DNA of 64,000 nucleotides, taken from the NCBI GenBank assembly GCA_020403265.1, contig JADBXZ010000014.1, positions 62,001-126,000 of the forward strand. The letters run 5' to 3'. The notes beneath the pieces are model-generated. The model searched no databases, had not been told where the DNA came from, and saw only the letters and a program-made list of their open reading frames with translations. Source of the stretch: Bacteroidota bacterium. Lineage in GTDB: Bacteria > Bacteroidota > Bacteroidia > B-17B0 > Aurantibacillaceae. The translations under genes and the position numbers were made by a program. The first letter of the stretch is position 1. Each line of letters starts with the position of its first letter. This document shows, piece after piece, positions 1-10,041 of this stretch.

Positions 1-659
1 TGATTATTTTATCGATTGTGATGGCCTGTTCCATAATCCTGTATCTATTCAGATTCAATATTCAAGCCAATCAATTATCTAAACCATTAATAGCATTAGT
101 TATACTTTGGATTGTACAAAGCTTAGTTATGATTACATCTACATGCTTAAGAAATCAGATATACATTGCTTCATATAACTTAACTTATAAACGTATTGGT
201 GTATACGTATGGTTGTTTCTCGCTATTGTAGGTTTGGTTTTAATGATAATTAAAGTCCGAAAAAATAAAACAAATTGGTATTTGGTTAAAATGAATAGCT
301 TGATTTGGTTTTACGCTTTAATTATCTCATCATTAGTAAATTGGGATAAGGTAATTACAAACTATAATTTATCTTGTAAATCCTATTTCGAGGTTGACTA
401 TTATTATTTGTTTTCATTATCTAATAGTAATTTAACAGAACTCATTAATGTAACCAAAAATAAAAACTTCAAACTTTTAAACCATCGGTTATTAAATTCT
501 AACAAGTACAGACATTCTTATGAGTATCAACAATCTTATACGGAATTGATTCATGATAAAATATTTTACTACGTATTAAGTCATCGTAATACTTGGCAAA
601 GCTTAAATTATGTTCAACACAACAACGACAAAAAAATTAACCATCAATTATTAAACTAG
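1..659 (+). CDS. DUF4153/DUF4173-like integral membrane protein, C-terminal part (5' truncated by window edge)
   Basis: Frame stays open upstream of the listed start to base 1; hydrophobic helices followed by 'NLTYKRIGVYVWL...NKTNWYLVKMN', typical of this family. Confidence 0.6.
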   Translation, partial: IILSIVMACSIILYLFRFNIQANQLSKPLIALVILWIVQSLVMITSTCLRNQIYIASYNLTYKRIGVYVWLFLAIVGLVLMIIKVRKNKTNWYLVKMNSLIWFYALIISSLVNWDKVITNYNLSCKSYFEVDYYYLFSLSNSNLTELINVTKNKNFKLLNHRLLNSNKYRHSYEYQQSYTELIHDKIFYYVLSHRNTWQSLNYVQHNNDKKINHQLLN

Positions 660-661
660 TT

Positions 662-1312
662 ATGACATTAAATAAATTAACCCCAACCTTTAAACTATTC
701 CTATTCTGTGTTGCGTTGGTTTTTACTCGCATGTTAAAAACCCACCAACTTTCCTATCTATTTTTGTTTTGGAATTTGTTTCTCGCCTTTTTACCGCTTT
801 GGTTTATCAATCGTGCAAATAATTCCATCAATCAATACATTAAATGGGTTTTAGTTGGTTTGTCCTTGTTGTTTTTGCCAAATGCACCATATGTATTAAC
901 GGATTTATTCCATTTACATAAGTCAAAAGTGGTGCCAATGTGGTACGATTTAATATTGATTGTAAGCTTTGCTTTATTAAGTTTGATCTACTTTGTTCAG
1001 GCCGCTCATTTTATTTTCGGAACAATAAAACTGCATGTAAAACCCTATTTAACTGAGCCTATTAAGTTCCTGGTTTTCATGTCATGTGGCTACGGTATAT
1101 ACTTAGGAAGGTACTTGCGATTTAATAGCTGGGATTTGATAACAGATCCATTAATACTCGCTAACGGAATAATTAACTCGCTGTTTAACAATAATGCTTA
1201 CAAAGAAACCTATGCAATAACTTTTGTATTTGGTATTTTTTTATATTTATTATTTGAACTTTTCTCGGTAATGAGGAAAAATACAATAAATGAAACATTT
1301 TATAACCAATAG
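662..1312 (+). CDS. DUF1361 domain membrane protein
   Basis: 216 aa multi-TM ORF with 'LPNAPYVLTDLFHL' signature. Confidence 0.75.
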   Translation: MTLNKLTPTFKLFLFCVALVFTRMLKTHQLSYLFLFWNLFLAFLPLWFINRANNSINQYIKWVLVGLSLLFLPNAPYVLTDLFHLHKSKVVPMWYDLILIVSFALLSLIYFVQAAHFIFGTIKLHVKPYLTEPIKFLVFMSCGYGIYLGRYLRFNSWDLITDPLILANGIINSLFNNNAYKETYAITFVFGIFLYLLFELFSVMRKNTINETFYNQ

Positions 1313-1652
1313 ACTTAAAGCATTCCGGTTTGCATTTGAGGGTTTATACGCAGGCCTTAGAAATGAAACGCATTTAAAAATTCATTTAATTGCCTGCATT
1401 CTAGTTACAATTTTTGGATTTTATTTACAACTCAAACCTTTTGAATGGATTGCAATATTAAGTTCTTGTGCCTTGGTTATTTCGGCAGAGCTTTTTAACA
1501 GCGCTATTGAAGGCTTATGTAACATTGTTGAACCTAAAATCAATCCAAAGATTAAGTATATAAAAGATGTTTGTGCAGCGGCTGTTCTTGTATTATCTAT
1601 TTTAAGTTTGATTGTGGCCGGTATTATATTTATTCCATATTTAATAAACTAA
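1290..1652 (+). CDS. dgkA: Diacylglycerol/undecaprenol kinase family protein
   Basis: 'RFAFEGLYAGLRNETHLKIHL...SAELFNSAIEGLCNIVEP' motifs; overlaps the previous ORF by 23 bp. Confidence 0.85.
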   Translation: MKHFITNRLKAFRFAFEGLYAGLRNETHLKIHLIACILVTIFGFYLQLKPFEWIAILSSCALVISAELFNSAIEGLCNIVEPKINPKIKYIKDVCAAAVLVLSILSLIVAGIIFIPYLIN

Positions 1653-1687
1653 TGTGCCTAAAAAAGTTAATTTATTTTCAGCCAGGT

Positions 1688-2803
1688 TTAAGGAAATGCA
1701 AATGAACTGGTAATTGAAAAATGGTCAGTAAAGGTTTCGCTGCACCTTTCATACTTCACACAATTAAGTTTATCATTATGTAAAATATAATCTATTCGGA
1801 ATTGTGGCCATTTACCAGCGTAGGTTCGCCCCAAACCGTTACCTTTTTCAATGAATGAATCCTTTAAATCTTTAGTAAGAATACGGTAAGCGTATGAAGC
1901 GGCAGTATCATTAAAGTCACCACAAAGAATTATTTTGTAAGGACATTTTTTCATATGATCTGCGATCAACTTTGCTTGAACTGTTCGTTTCAGAAAGGCC
2001 CTTTTTAACCTCCTTAAAATAGATTTGCTATGCCCAAATTCATCTTCAGCATTTTTTTCTGAAACAACTTCCTCGAAAAATTTTGTATCTTCCTTTGAAA
2101 AACTGATTGATTGAAGATGAATATTATATACTCTAATTGTATCTTTATTTATGATCACATCACTGTAAATACACAAATTATTTAAAGCCGTTTTAAATTC
2201 AACTTTACCCTGATTTATTATTTTATATTTACTAAAAGTGGCAACACCCCAATGATCTTTTTCTCTTAGTGTTACAGTAAATTCGGCATGATGATAGTTT
2301 GTTTTTAAGAGTTTTTTAATTGTATCTATATTATTAAAATCACCTTGCTCTTCGGAGGTATAAAATTCTTGCAAACACAAAATGTCAGGATTGATCTCCG
2401 CTAATTGAGTTAAAATTTTTTGTCGGTTTTGTTTGTTTTTTTTCCAATCATATAAATCAAACAACATACTGTTGTAAGAAGTAATCTTAAATACTTTTTG
2501 CTCAGTTGATGAGGGCATTGTTATTTGAAGATACCTGTATGCTGTTGGCAAGCTCATCAACATGGCAATTAATCCAAAAATAATAGTTCGCTTAAACTGA
2601 ATTAACCAATAAATTGAAAAAATAAAGTTAATTAGAAAAATTACAGGAAATGCCAATCCAAAAAATGCCGGTATCCAAAATACCATAGGAGAAATGTATG
2701 CAGCGGCTATAGCAATAATTTGAGAAACAATTACGATGTAATGCAGCCAAAGTATTATTCTGTTAAACAAGGATAACTTCTGATCTTGTTTAACCTGAAC
2801 CAT
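1688..2803 (-). CDS. Endonuclease/exonuclease/phosphatase family membrane protein
   Basis: N-terminal TM helices, then 'NPDILCLQEFY', 'ILCGDFNDTAASYAYR', 'FRIDYILHND', 'TDHFSI'. Confidence 0.85.
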   Translation of the reverse strand: MVQVKQDQKLSLFNRIILWLHYIVIVSQIIAIAAAYISPMVFWIPAFFGLAFPVIFLINFIFSIYWLIQFKRTIIFGLIAMLMSLPTAYRYLQITMPSSTEQKVFKITSYNSMLFDLYDWKKNKQNRQKILTQLAEINPDILCLQEFYTSEEQGDFNNIDTIKKLLKTNYHHAEFTVTLREKDHWGVATFSKYKIINQGKVEFKTALNNLCIYSDVIINKDTIRVYNIHLQSISFSKEDTKFFEEVVSEKNAEDEFGHSKSILRRLKRAFLKRTVQAKLIADHMKKCPYKIILCGDFNDTAASYAYRILTKDLKDSFIEKGNGLGRTYAGKWPQFRIDYILHNDKLNCVKYERCSETFTDHFSITSSFAFP

Positions 2804-2848
2804 TTTACGCAGTTCGCTAAACCTTATATTCGAAATACCGGAGATAGT

Positions 2849-3649
2849 TTAATGTTTTGTTAACTGAATGGCTTCCTCTATGATTTGGTAATTACTGAGT
2901 ATATCTGCCTTACCATCAATAAATGCAACATCATGTTCAAAATGTGCACTTGGTAAACCATCAGCCGTAATAATTGTCCAACCGTCTTTAAGATGTTTTA
3001 TTTCTTTTCTGCCCATATTAATCATGGGTTCAATTGCTATTACCATACCTTCTTTAAGTTTAGGCCCATCTGTTTTTTTACCATAATTTGGTACTTCAGG
3101 TTCTTCGTGTAAGTTTTTACCTAGTCCATGTCCTATTAATTCTCTAACCACACCATAACCATGTTTTTCTGCATGTTGTTGAATGGCATGACTAATGTCG
3201 CCAATACGATTTCCGGTTATCATTTGCTCAATACCCTTGTATAAACTTTCTTTTGTTACATCTATTAATTTTTGTGTAGCCGGAGAAATTTCACCAACAG
3301 CAAAAGTATAAGCATGATCACCAACATATCCATTTAGTTTTACACCACAATCAATAGAAGCAATGTCACCATTTTTTAGTGGAATATTCCCAGGTATTCC
3401 GTGAACAACAGCTTCATTAATACTAAAACACAAGGTTGCCGGAAAATCAGGGACACCTCTGCCTCCTTTATAGCCTTTAAAAACAGGAATTGCACCATGA
3501 TCGCGAACAAATTCTTCCGCTAATTTATCAAGGTGAATAGGTGTTACACCCGGTTTGACCATCGGCGCCAGCATAGCCAAAGTTTTTGATACGAGTTGGG
3601 CAGCAGCTCGCATTATTTCAATCTCTTCACGGGTTTTTAAAAAAATCAT
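2849..3649 (-). CDS. map: Type I methionyl aminopeptidase
   Basis: 'SINEAVVHGIPGNIPLKNGDIASIDCGVKLNGYVGDHAYTF', 'GHGLGKNLHEEPEVPNYG', 'AIEPMIN'. Confidence 0.95.
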   Translation of the reverse strand: MIFLKTREEIEIMRAAAQLVSKTLAMLAPMVKPGVTPIHLDKLAEEFVRDHGAIPVFKGYKGGRGVPDFPATLCFSINEAVVHGIPGNIPLKNGDIASIDCGVKLNGYVGDHAYTFAVGEISPATQKLIDVTKESLYKGIEQMITGNRIGDISHAIQQHAEKHGYGVVRELIGHGLGKNLHEEPEVPNYGKKTDGPKLKEGMVIAIEPMINMGRKEIKHLKDGWTIITADGLPSAHFEHDVAFIDGKADILSNYQIIEEAIQLTKH

Positions 3650-4107
3650 TTTCTACCAAATATTTTTTTTAGGATTGAATTTCCTCCTTTATTGTAATTG
3701 TGGTGCGCTGATGGATTTTTAAACTGATGCACAAAGTCACCGCTCTCAGGATGCAGGGTTTGCCATATTTCACTCCAACCTAAAAATCCACCCACATTTC
3801 TGTCATCAATAAAAATATCAGCATTTAATTTCCTTGCTGTATTGTGATCATAAACTTCTTCAGGATAGTTCTTATTAACTGCATAAAACTCTATACCATT
3901 CTTTTTGCAATATTCAACAGCTTCAGTTAAATATGGTCCAACACGGAAAGTCCATAAAATTAATTTATGACCTTTTTGCTGAAGTGCTTTTAATGTTGCA
4001 AAAGCAAAAAGCATTTCGCGACCAATTTCAGGGTATTTATGTTCAACAATTGTACCGTCAAAATCAACTGCTATTACTTTACTATTTTCTCCGATAAAAC
4101 TTTGCAT
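3646..4107 (-). CDS. HAD-type hydrolase, BT0820-like
   Basis: 'VIAVDFDGTIVEHKYPEIG' and 'ADIFIDDRNVGG'; 4-bp overlap with map. Confidence 0.8.
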   Translation of the reverse strand: MQSFIGENSKVIAVDFDGTIVEHKYPEIGREMLFAFATLKALQQKGHKLILWTFRVGPYLTEAVEYCKKNGIEFYAVNKNYPEEVYDHNTARKLNADIFIDDRNVGGFLGWSEIWQTLHPESGDFVHQFKNPSAHHNYNKGGNSILKKIFGRK

Positions 4108-4746
4108 CTACAGGTTCTGTGCTTTTAATACATTTAAATTAGAGTCCAATTCATACAAACGAGGTTGTGCAGTGCCTATTTCAAATTGTAAAATTTGTTC
4201 CGGGGTCATTTTTTCCAAATACATGATTAAGGCTCTAAGACTATTACCATGAGCTGCAATTACAACATTCTTATTTTCCTTTAATTTTGGTGCAATTTCT
4301 TTTTCGAAATAAGGTATAACTCTTGCGGCCGTGTCCTTTAAACTTTCACCATTAGGAGGGGCGATATCATAACTTCTTCTCCAGATTTTTACCTGTTCTT
4401 CTCCAAATTTATTGACGGTTTCTGTTTTATCTAAACCTTGTAAATCACCATACATTCTCTCGTTCAAAGCTTCATTGAACAATGGTTGTATACTTGGATG
4501 GTTTGCAGATTCTAATGCAATAAGCAATGTATTTTGTGCCCGTTGTAAATTTGAGGCATATGCAAAATCAAAATGATAGCCTTCAATTTTTAATCCGGCA
4601 TGTTTCGCTTCTTCAATTCCTTTTTCTGTTAAAGGAACGTCTACCCATCCTGTAAATTTGTTTTCTAAATTCCACTGACTTTGTCCGTGACGAAAAATAA
4701 CTAACTGTGCCATAATAATAGAGCCTAAAGATACAAAATTATACAA
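4108..4746 (-). CDS. gpmA: 2,3-bisphosphoglycerate-dependent phosphoglycerate mutase
   Basis: 'VIFRHGQSQWNLENKFTGWVDVPLTEKG', 'ALNERMYGDLQGLDK', 'AAHGNSLRAL'; real start is probably the internal ATG (MAQLVIFRHG). Confidence 0.93.
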   Translation of the reverse strand: MYNFVSLGSIIMAQLVIFRHGQSQWNLENKFTGWVDVPLTEKGIEEAKHAGLKIEGYHFDFAYASNLQRAQNTLLIALESANHPSIQPLFNEALNERMYGDLQGLDKTETVNKFGEEQVKIWRRSYDIAPPNGESLKDTAARVIPYFEKEIAPKLKENKNVVIAAHGNSLRALIMYLEKMTPEQILQFEIGTAQPRLYELDSNLNVLKAQNL

Positions 4747-4760
4747 AAGAAACTTTTAAA

Positions 4761-5486
4761 TTAATTTAAACCTTTCTGTTTAAAGCCGGAAGAAAGAATT
4801 ACAATATTTAATTGACCCGGATGCAACGATTCAACTGAACTAAATAGACAATCAATATTTGAAGCATCGAACTTTAACTTTTCAATGGTGTAAGCAAAAC
4901 TAGGAATCAGTTTTTTTTCTGACACAGGTTGAAAAGGTTTGATTTGTAAAGTTTCTGCGGCATCCAATTCATATAACTTGTATTTTTTGATAATTGCAAT
5001 CAGGTCTTCAGAGTAGGTTTTATGTGTTGCATAACCAAACTTCTTCAAACCATAACACCATGCCTCATAGTTTGTTATGCCTAAATAAAATAAACCAATA
5101 TACCTGGGTCTTGATTTTATAAATCTGCTATGGTCAATATAAGAGTTTCTGTAATCTGAGTATTTTCTAAAACACTCATTTAACGAATCATCCGTTTTTC
5201 TTACAGTATCACCATTCCACTCTAGGTGACATTTAATACCAAAATGATTGTTAGATTTTTTAGCCAAATCGCTATGACCTGCATTACTTTCCAAAATGGC
5301 TTGAGCTAAAGTTATACTAGCCGGAATTTGGTAATTAATCATTTGTTCAATTGCAATACCTTTGTTTTTTGTAATGTATTGTTTAACAAGACTGTCATTT
5401 TGTGCTTGAGCAGTAAATCCAATAAATACAATTAATAAGTAGCTTTTATTAAGGATAAACGGTATTGAAAATTGCTGACGAAACAT
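4761..5486 (-). CDS. Glucosaminidase-domain (FlgJ-like) peptidoglycan hydrolase
   Basis: 'IPASITLAQAILESNAGHSDLAKKSNNHFGIKC' and 'KKFGYATHKTYSEDLIAIIKKYKLYELD'. Confidence 0.85.
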   Translation of the reverse strand: MFRQQFSIPFILNKSYLLIVFIGFTAQAQNDSLVKQYITKNKGIAIEQMINYQIPASITLAQAILESNAGHSDLAKKSNNHFGIKCHLEWNGDTVRKTDDSLNECFRKYSDYRNSYIDHSRFIKSRPRYIGLFYLGITNYEAWCYGLKKFGYATHKTYSEDLIAIIKKYKLYELDAAETLQIKPFQPVSEKKLIPSFAYTIEKLKFDASNIDCLFSSVESLHPGQLNIVILSSGFKQKGLN

Positions 5487-5566
5487 GTATATTTACAAAA
5501 ATAACCCATTCAAATGGTCATAAAGTTTTTGAAAAATTATTCTATTAACATTGCTATCTTAAAAAA

Positions 5567-7672
5567 ATGAAACAAATATTACTTTTAGGTTCACTTATAA
5601 TAAATAATTTGGTACTTGCACAAAGCGACTTCAAATTAGCCCCACCCATTACCAAAAAAGAAATGGTAATGGATACTTATTTTGAAACTTTTAAGGTAGA
5701 AGATCCATACCGATGGTTAGAGGATGACCGAAGCAGCGCTACTGAAGCCTGGGTAAAGGAACAAAACAGGTATACTGAAAAATACCTTAATCAATTTGCC
5801 AGCAGAGAAAAAATTAAAACCAGACTAAAAGAGGTCTGGAATTATAGTCGTCAAGGTGTAACCTACAAGAAAGGCAATTTGTATTTTTGCTCAAAAAATA
5901 ACGGACTTCAAAATCAAAGTGTATTGTATATTAAAAAGAGCATTTCGGATGAAGGTACTGTTTTATTAGACCCAAACACTTTATCCGCCGACGGTACGGT
6001 AGCATTAAGTGGTACCTCAGTTTCAAATGACGGAAAATTGTTGGCATATGGGATTAGTAAAGCCGGTAGCGACTGGGTGGAAATTCATTTTAAAGACATT
6101 GCAACCAAGAAAGATTTACCTGATGTAATAAAATGGGTAAAATTCAGCGGAATGAGTTGGTGCGGAAAAACCTTGTATTATAGCAGATACGACGAACCAA
6201 GCGGTAGTGCATTAACACAAAAAAATCAATTTCATAAAGTCTATGCGCACACTATCGGTACCCCTCAATCTAAAGATGTCTTTATATATGGAGATAAGGA
6301 ACATCCAAATTATAACTTCTCAGCCTCGGTAACAGAGGATGAAAAATACCTTTGCATTTATACCTCCGAATCTACAAGTGGCGAAAAATTAATGATAAAG
6401 GAATTAAATAATCCCAAGTCTAATTTCGTTCCGATTATAAATGACTTTACAAGTGATTTAAGTCTCATCGGAAATATTGGCCCTAAATTTTATTTGTTAA
6501 CCAACAGAAGTGCGCCAATGTACAGATTAGTTAGTTTTACATTAGATAAAGCTAATGAAGATGTTTGGGAAACAATAATACCACAAAGTAATAGTTTATT
6601 GGAGAGTGTAACGTTTTGTAACCAGCAATTGTTAGTGAGTTATTTAAGTAATGTAAGTTCAAAATTGTTTTCATATGATTTAACAGGTAAAAAAATCAAT
6701 GAAATTCAATTACCGGGTCTATGCAAGATTAACGGGCTTAATTCTAATCTGAAGGATAATTTTGCAACATATAGTATTTCCCAATTCATTTCACCCGACC
6801 AAGTTATGTACCTCGATGCTAAAACCATGGAATCGAAAGTATTATTTAAACCTAATTGTAATTTTAAAAGTGAAGATTACATCACTGAACAAATATTTTT
6901 TGAAAGTAAAGACGGAACTAAAATCCCAATGTTTATAACAAGAAAAAAGAATTTGCAGCTTAACGAAAATACACCTGCCTTTGTTTATGGTTATGGTGGT
7001 TTTAATATTTCTGTTACACCAGGCTTTGGAATTGATAAAACGGTGTTTTTAGAAAATAATGGCATTTATGTGGTGATTAACATGAGGGGTGGGGGAGAGT
7101 ATGGCGAGGAGTGGCATAAATCCGGCATAAAGTGCAGAAAACAAAATGTATTTGACGATTTTTGTGCAGGCATTGATTTCTTAGTTTCAAAAAAATATAC
7201 TTCTTATAATAAAGTTGCCATTCATGGCAGAAGTAATGGTGGTTTGTTAATTGGAGCCGTAATGACCCAAAGGCCGGATATTTGCAAAGTGGCTCTACCA
7301 ACTGTTGGCGTATTAGATATGTTACGCTTTCATTTATTCACTATTGGCAGGGCATGGAGTGTTGATTATGGCAACAGTGAATCAAAAGAAGAATTTAATT
7401 GCTTAATAAAATATTCTCCTTTACATAATGTGGCGCCTAATCGCTACCCGGCAACAATGGTGTTAACAGGCGACCATGATGATAGAGTGGTTCCTGCACA
7501 TTCATTCAAATTTGCTGCCACTTTACAGGAAAAAAATTTAAGTAATAATCCAATGCTAATTAGAATAGATGTTAATGCTGGCCATGGAGCCGGCAAACCA
7601 ACAGCTAAACAAATCGACGAATTTGGAGACATGTGGTCGTTCGTGTTTAATTATTTAGACATAAAATATTAA
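5567..7672 (+). CDS. Prolyl oligopeptidase family (S9A) serine peptidase, secreted
   Basis: Signal peptide; 'DPYRWLEDDRS', 'VINMRGGGEYGEEWHKSG', 'IHGRSNGGLLIGA', 'DHDDRVVPAHSFKFAATLQ'. Confidence 0.93.
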   Translation: MKQILLLGSLIINNLVLAQSDFKLAPPITKKEMVMDTYFETFKVEDPYRWLEDDRSSATEAWVKEQNRYTEKYLNQFASREKIKTRLKEVWNYSRQGVTYKKGNLYFCSKNNGLQNQSVLYIKKSISDEGTVLLDPNTLSADGTVALSGTSVSNDGKLLAYGISKAGSDWVEIHFKDIATKKDLPDVIKWVKFSGMSWCGKTLYYSRYDEPSGSALTQKNQFHKVYAHTIGTPQSKDVFIYGDKEHPNYNFSASVTEDEKYLCIYTSESTSGEKLMIKELNNPKSNFVPIINDFTSDLSLIGNIGPKFYLLTNRSAPMYRLVSFTLDKANEDVWETIIPQSNSLLESVTFCNQQLLVSYLSNVSSKLFSYDLTGKKINEIQLPGLCKINGLNSNLKDNFATYSISQFISPDQVMYLDAKTMESKVLFKPNCNFKSEDYITEQIFFESKDGTKIPMFITRKKNLQLNENTPAFVYGYGGFNISVTPGFGIDKTVFLENNGIYVVINMRGGGEYGEEWHKSGIKCRKQNVFDDFCAGIDFLVSKKYTSYNKVAIHGRSNGGLLIGAVMTQRPDICKVALPTVGVLDMLRFHLFTIGRAWSVDYGNSESKEEFNCLIKYSPLHNVAPNRYPATMVLTGDHDDRVVPAHSFKFAATLQEKNLSNNPMLIRIDVNAGHGAGKPTAKQIDEFGDMWSFVFNYLDIKY

Positions 7673-7690
7673 CTTAGTAAAAATTAATCC

Positions 7691-10027
7691 ATGAAAAAAT
7701 TAATCATCCTTATTGTTTTAATCGCTTTTAATAACACAATTGCACAAGTTCAAAAATATCACCAGGTAAAAATTACGGGTGATGGTAGCTTAACTAAAAA
7801 ACTTTTGCAATTAGGGATAACAATCGATCACAGCGAATCATCAGAAACTGAAGTCATCGCTGAAATAAGTGAGTCAGAAGTAAACAAGTTGAGAGAACAC
7901 CAAATCCAGCACCAAATTTTAATTTATGACATGGCTAAGTTTTATGAAATGCGCAATCAGGCTTCTAAATCCTTGGCGGCTGGCGTTTGTAATGCACCGC
8001 CTATAACTAAACCAACTAATTTTCATTTAGGCAGTATGGGTGGTTATTTCACCTTTGTGGAGATGCAGCAAATTTTAGATAGTATGCAACTACTTTATCC
8101 GAACCTGATTACAGTTAAGCAAGCACTATCACCTTTAAGTATCGAAGGTAGAAGCATTTGGCAAGTTAGAATTAGTGATAATCCGAACACAAATGAAAAT
8201 GAACCGGAAGTTTTGTACACCTCTTTACATCATGCCAGAGAAGCAGCCAGTTTATCACAACTGATTTTCTACATGTGGTATTTACTTGAAAATTATTCAA
8301 CCGATCCGGAAATAAAAGCGATAGTAGACAATAGTGAGTTATACTTCGTACCATGTGTTAATCCGGATGGTTATGTTTATAATCAAACAACAAATCCTAA
8401 TGGTGGTGGTATGTGGCGTAAGAACAGAAGAAATAATTTAGACGGCACATTTGGTGTAGATTTAAATCGAAATTACGGATCTAATTGGGGATACGATAAT
8501 ACGGGATCATCTCCAAATTCGAGTAGTGATACCTATCGTGGCACAGCAGGCTTTAGCGAACCTGAAACACAGGCTATTAGAAATTTTTGTAACACACATA
8601 CCTTTGTAACAGCCTTGAATGCTCATACCTATAGTAATTTATTAATCTATCCTTATGGCTATTTACCTAGTTTTTATACACCGGATAGCGCTACATTTGT
8701 GAACTGGGCAGTATTATTAACAGAAGATACTCGCTTTTTATATGGCACCGGAGATCAAACCGTTAATTATGTTACTAATGGTGACAGTGATGACTGGATG
8801 TACAGCGAACAAACAACCAAAAATAAAATTCTATCTATGACGCCGGAAGCCGGAAGTGCTTCGGATGGTTTCTGGCCAGCCTCTTCACGCATTTTAGATA
8901 TTTGTAAAACAACTTTTAGTCAAAATTTATATTTGGCAAAGCTGGCAATTGGCATGGCTGTTGGCAGAGATAATGAAGATAAATTTTTAGCTTCAAGCGG
9001 ATTTATAAATTATAATTTACAAAGGCTAAGCATCAATCCCGGGTCGTTTACAGTGTCTATTGTGCCTTTAGGTGGTAGTTTATCTTCAGTTGGCGCGCCA
9101 AAAGTATATAATTCCTTAACTTTAAACCAAACTGTAAGTGACTCCATTTCTTATTCAATTTCTTCGAGCTTAGCTCCAGGTCAGGCTTTAAAATATCTCA
9201 TTCAAGTAAACTCAGGTGCATTTTTACATCAAGATACCATTACTAAAATTGTTGGAACACCAATTACATTATTTAGTAATACCGGTGTTAATGTTGCAGG
9301 AAGCTATACCACTAGCGGCACATGGGGATTAAGCACAACAAAGTTTAAATCGCCACCGAGTAGTATCACAGATAGTCCAACTAGCAATTATTCGAGTAAC
9401 ACAAACAAAAGTATAACAACTAATTCGAACATCCCTTTAACCAATGCGGTTTATGCACACTTGCAATATTACACCCGTTTTGAAATTGAAAAAAATAACG
9501 ATAAAGCGCAAGTATTTATAAGTACAAACAATGGTTCCAGCTTTGTGCCATTATGCGGAAGATACGAAACCTCTCCTGCATCATTTGGCGGAACAAACCC
9601 TGTTTATGATGGGTTGCAAGATGGTTGGGTTAAAGAAGACATTGATCTTTCCGCTTATATAGGACAATCTATTCGTATACGTTTTTCTTTGCAGTCTAAT
9701 TTCAGTAACAATAAGGATGGCTTTTACATTGACGATATGCTTATCCGAATTATCGATAATACATTTGTGGGCGTAACTAAACAGTTTTTGGATACTGACA
9801 TTGTATTGTTTCCTAATCCAAGTAAAGATTATATCAAAATCAATAGTGAACGTGATTTAAGCTCTTCAGAAATTACAATTACCAATTCACTTGGAATGCT
9901 TTTATATAAGGTTAACCCAGAGGGAACATCTACTCAAATTGAAACACGTGAATTGAGTCCTGGTGTTTATTTTCTGCATTTAACACTTAACGGCAAAACA
10001 ATGGTTAAGAAATTTATTAAAGAATAA
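7691..10027 (+). CDS. M14-family zinc carboxypeptidase with T9SS type A sorting domain
   Basis: 'YTSLHHAREAASLSQ', 'VPCVNPDGYVYNQ', 'WRKNRRNN...GVDLNRNYGSNWG'; C-terminus 'LFPNPSKDYIKI...LSPGVYFLHLTLNGKTMVKKFIKE'. Confidence 0.92.
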   Translation: MKKLIILIVLIAFNNTIAQVQKYHQVKITGDGSLTKKLLQLGITIDHSESSETEVIAEISESEVNKLREHQIQHQILIYDMAKFYEMRNQASKSLAAGVCNAPPITKPTNFHLGSMGGYFTFVEMQQILDSMQLLYPNLITVKQALSPLSIEGRSIWQVRISDNPNTNENEPEVLYTSLHHAREAASLSQLIFYMWYLLENYSTDPEIKAIVDNSELYFVPCVNPDGYVYNQTTNPNGGGMWRKNRRNNLDGTFGVDLNRNYGSNWGYDNTGSSPNSSSDTYRGTAGFSEPETQAIRNFCNTHTFVTALNAHTYSNLLIYPYGYLPSFYTPDSATFVNWAVLLTEDTRFLYGTGDQTVNYVTNGDSDDWMYSEQTTKNKILSMTPEAGSASDGFWPASSRILDICKTTFSQNLYLAKLAIGMAVGRDNEDKFLASSGFINYNLQRLSINPGSFTVSIVPLGGSLSSVGAPKVYNSLTLNQTVSDSISYSISSSLAPGQALKYLIQVNSGAFLHQDTITKIVGTPITLFSNTGVNVAGSYTTSGTWGLSTTKFKSPPSSITDSPTSNYSSNTNKSITTNSNIPLTNAVYAHLQYYTRFEIEKNNDKAQVFISTNNGSSFVPLCGRYETSPASFGGTNPVYDGLQDGWVKEDIDLSAYIGQSIRIRFSLQSNFSNNKDGFYIDDMLIRIIDNTFVGVTKQFLDTDIVLFPNPSKDYIKINSERDLSSSEITITNSLGMLLYKVNPEGTSTQIETRELSPGVYFLHLTLNGKTMVKKFIKE

Positions 10028-10041
10028 TTTTCTTTTTTAGT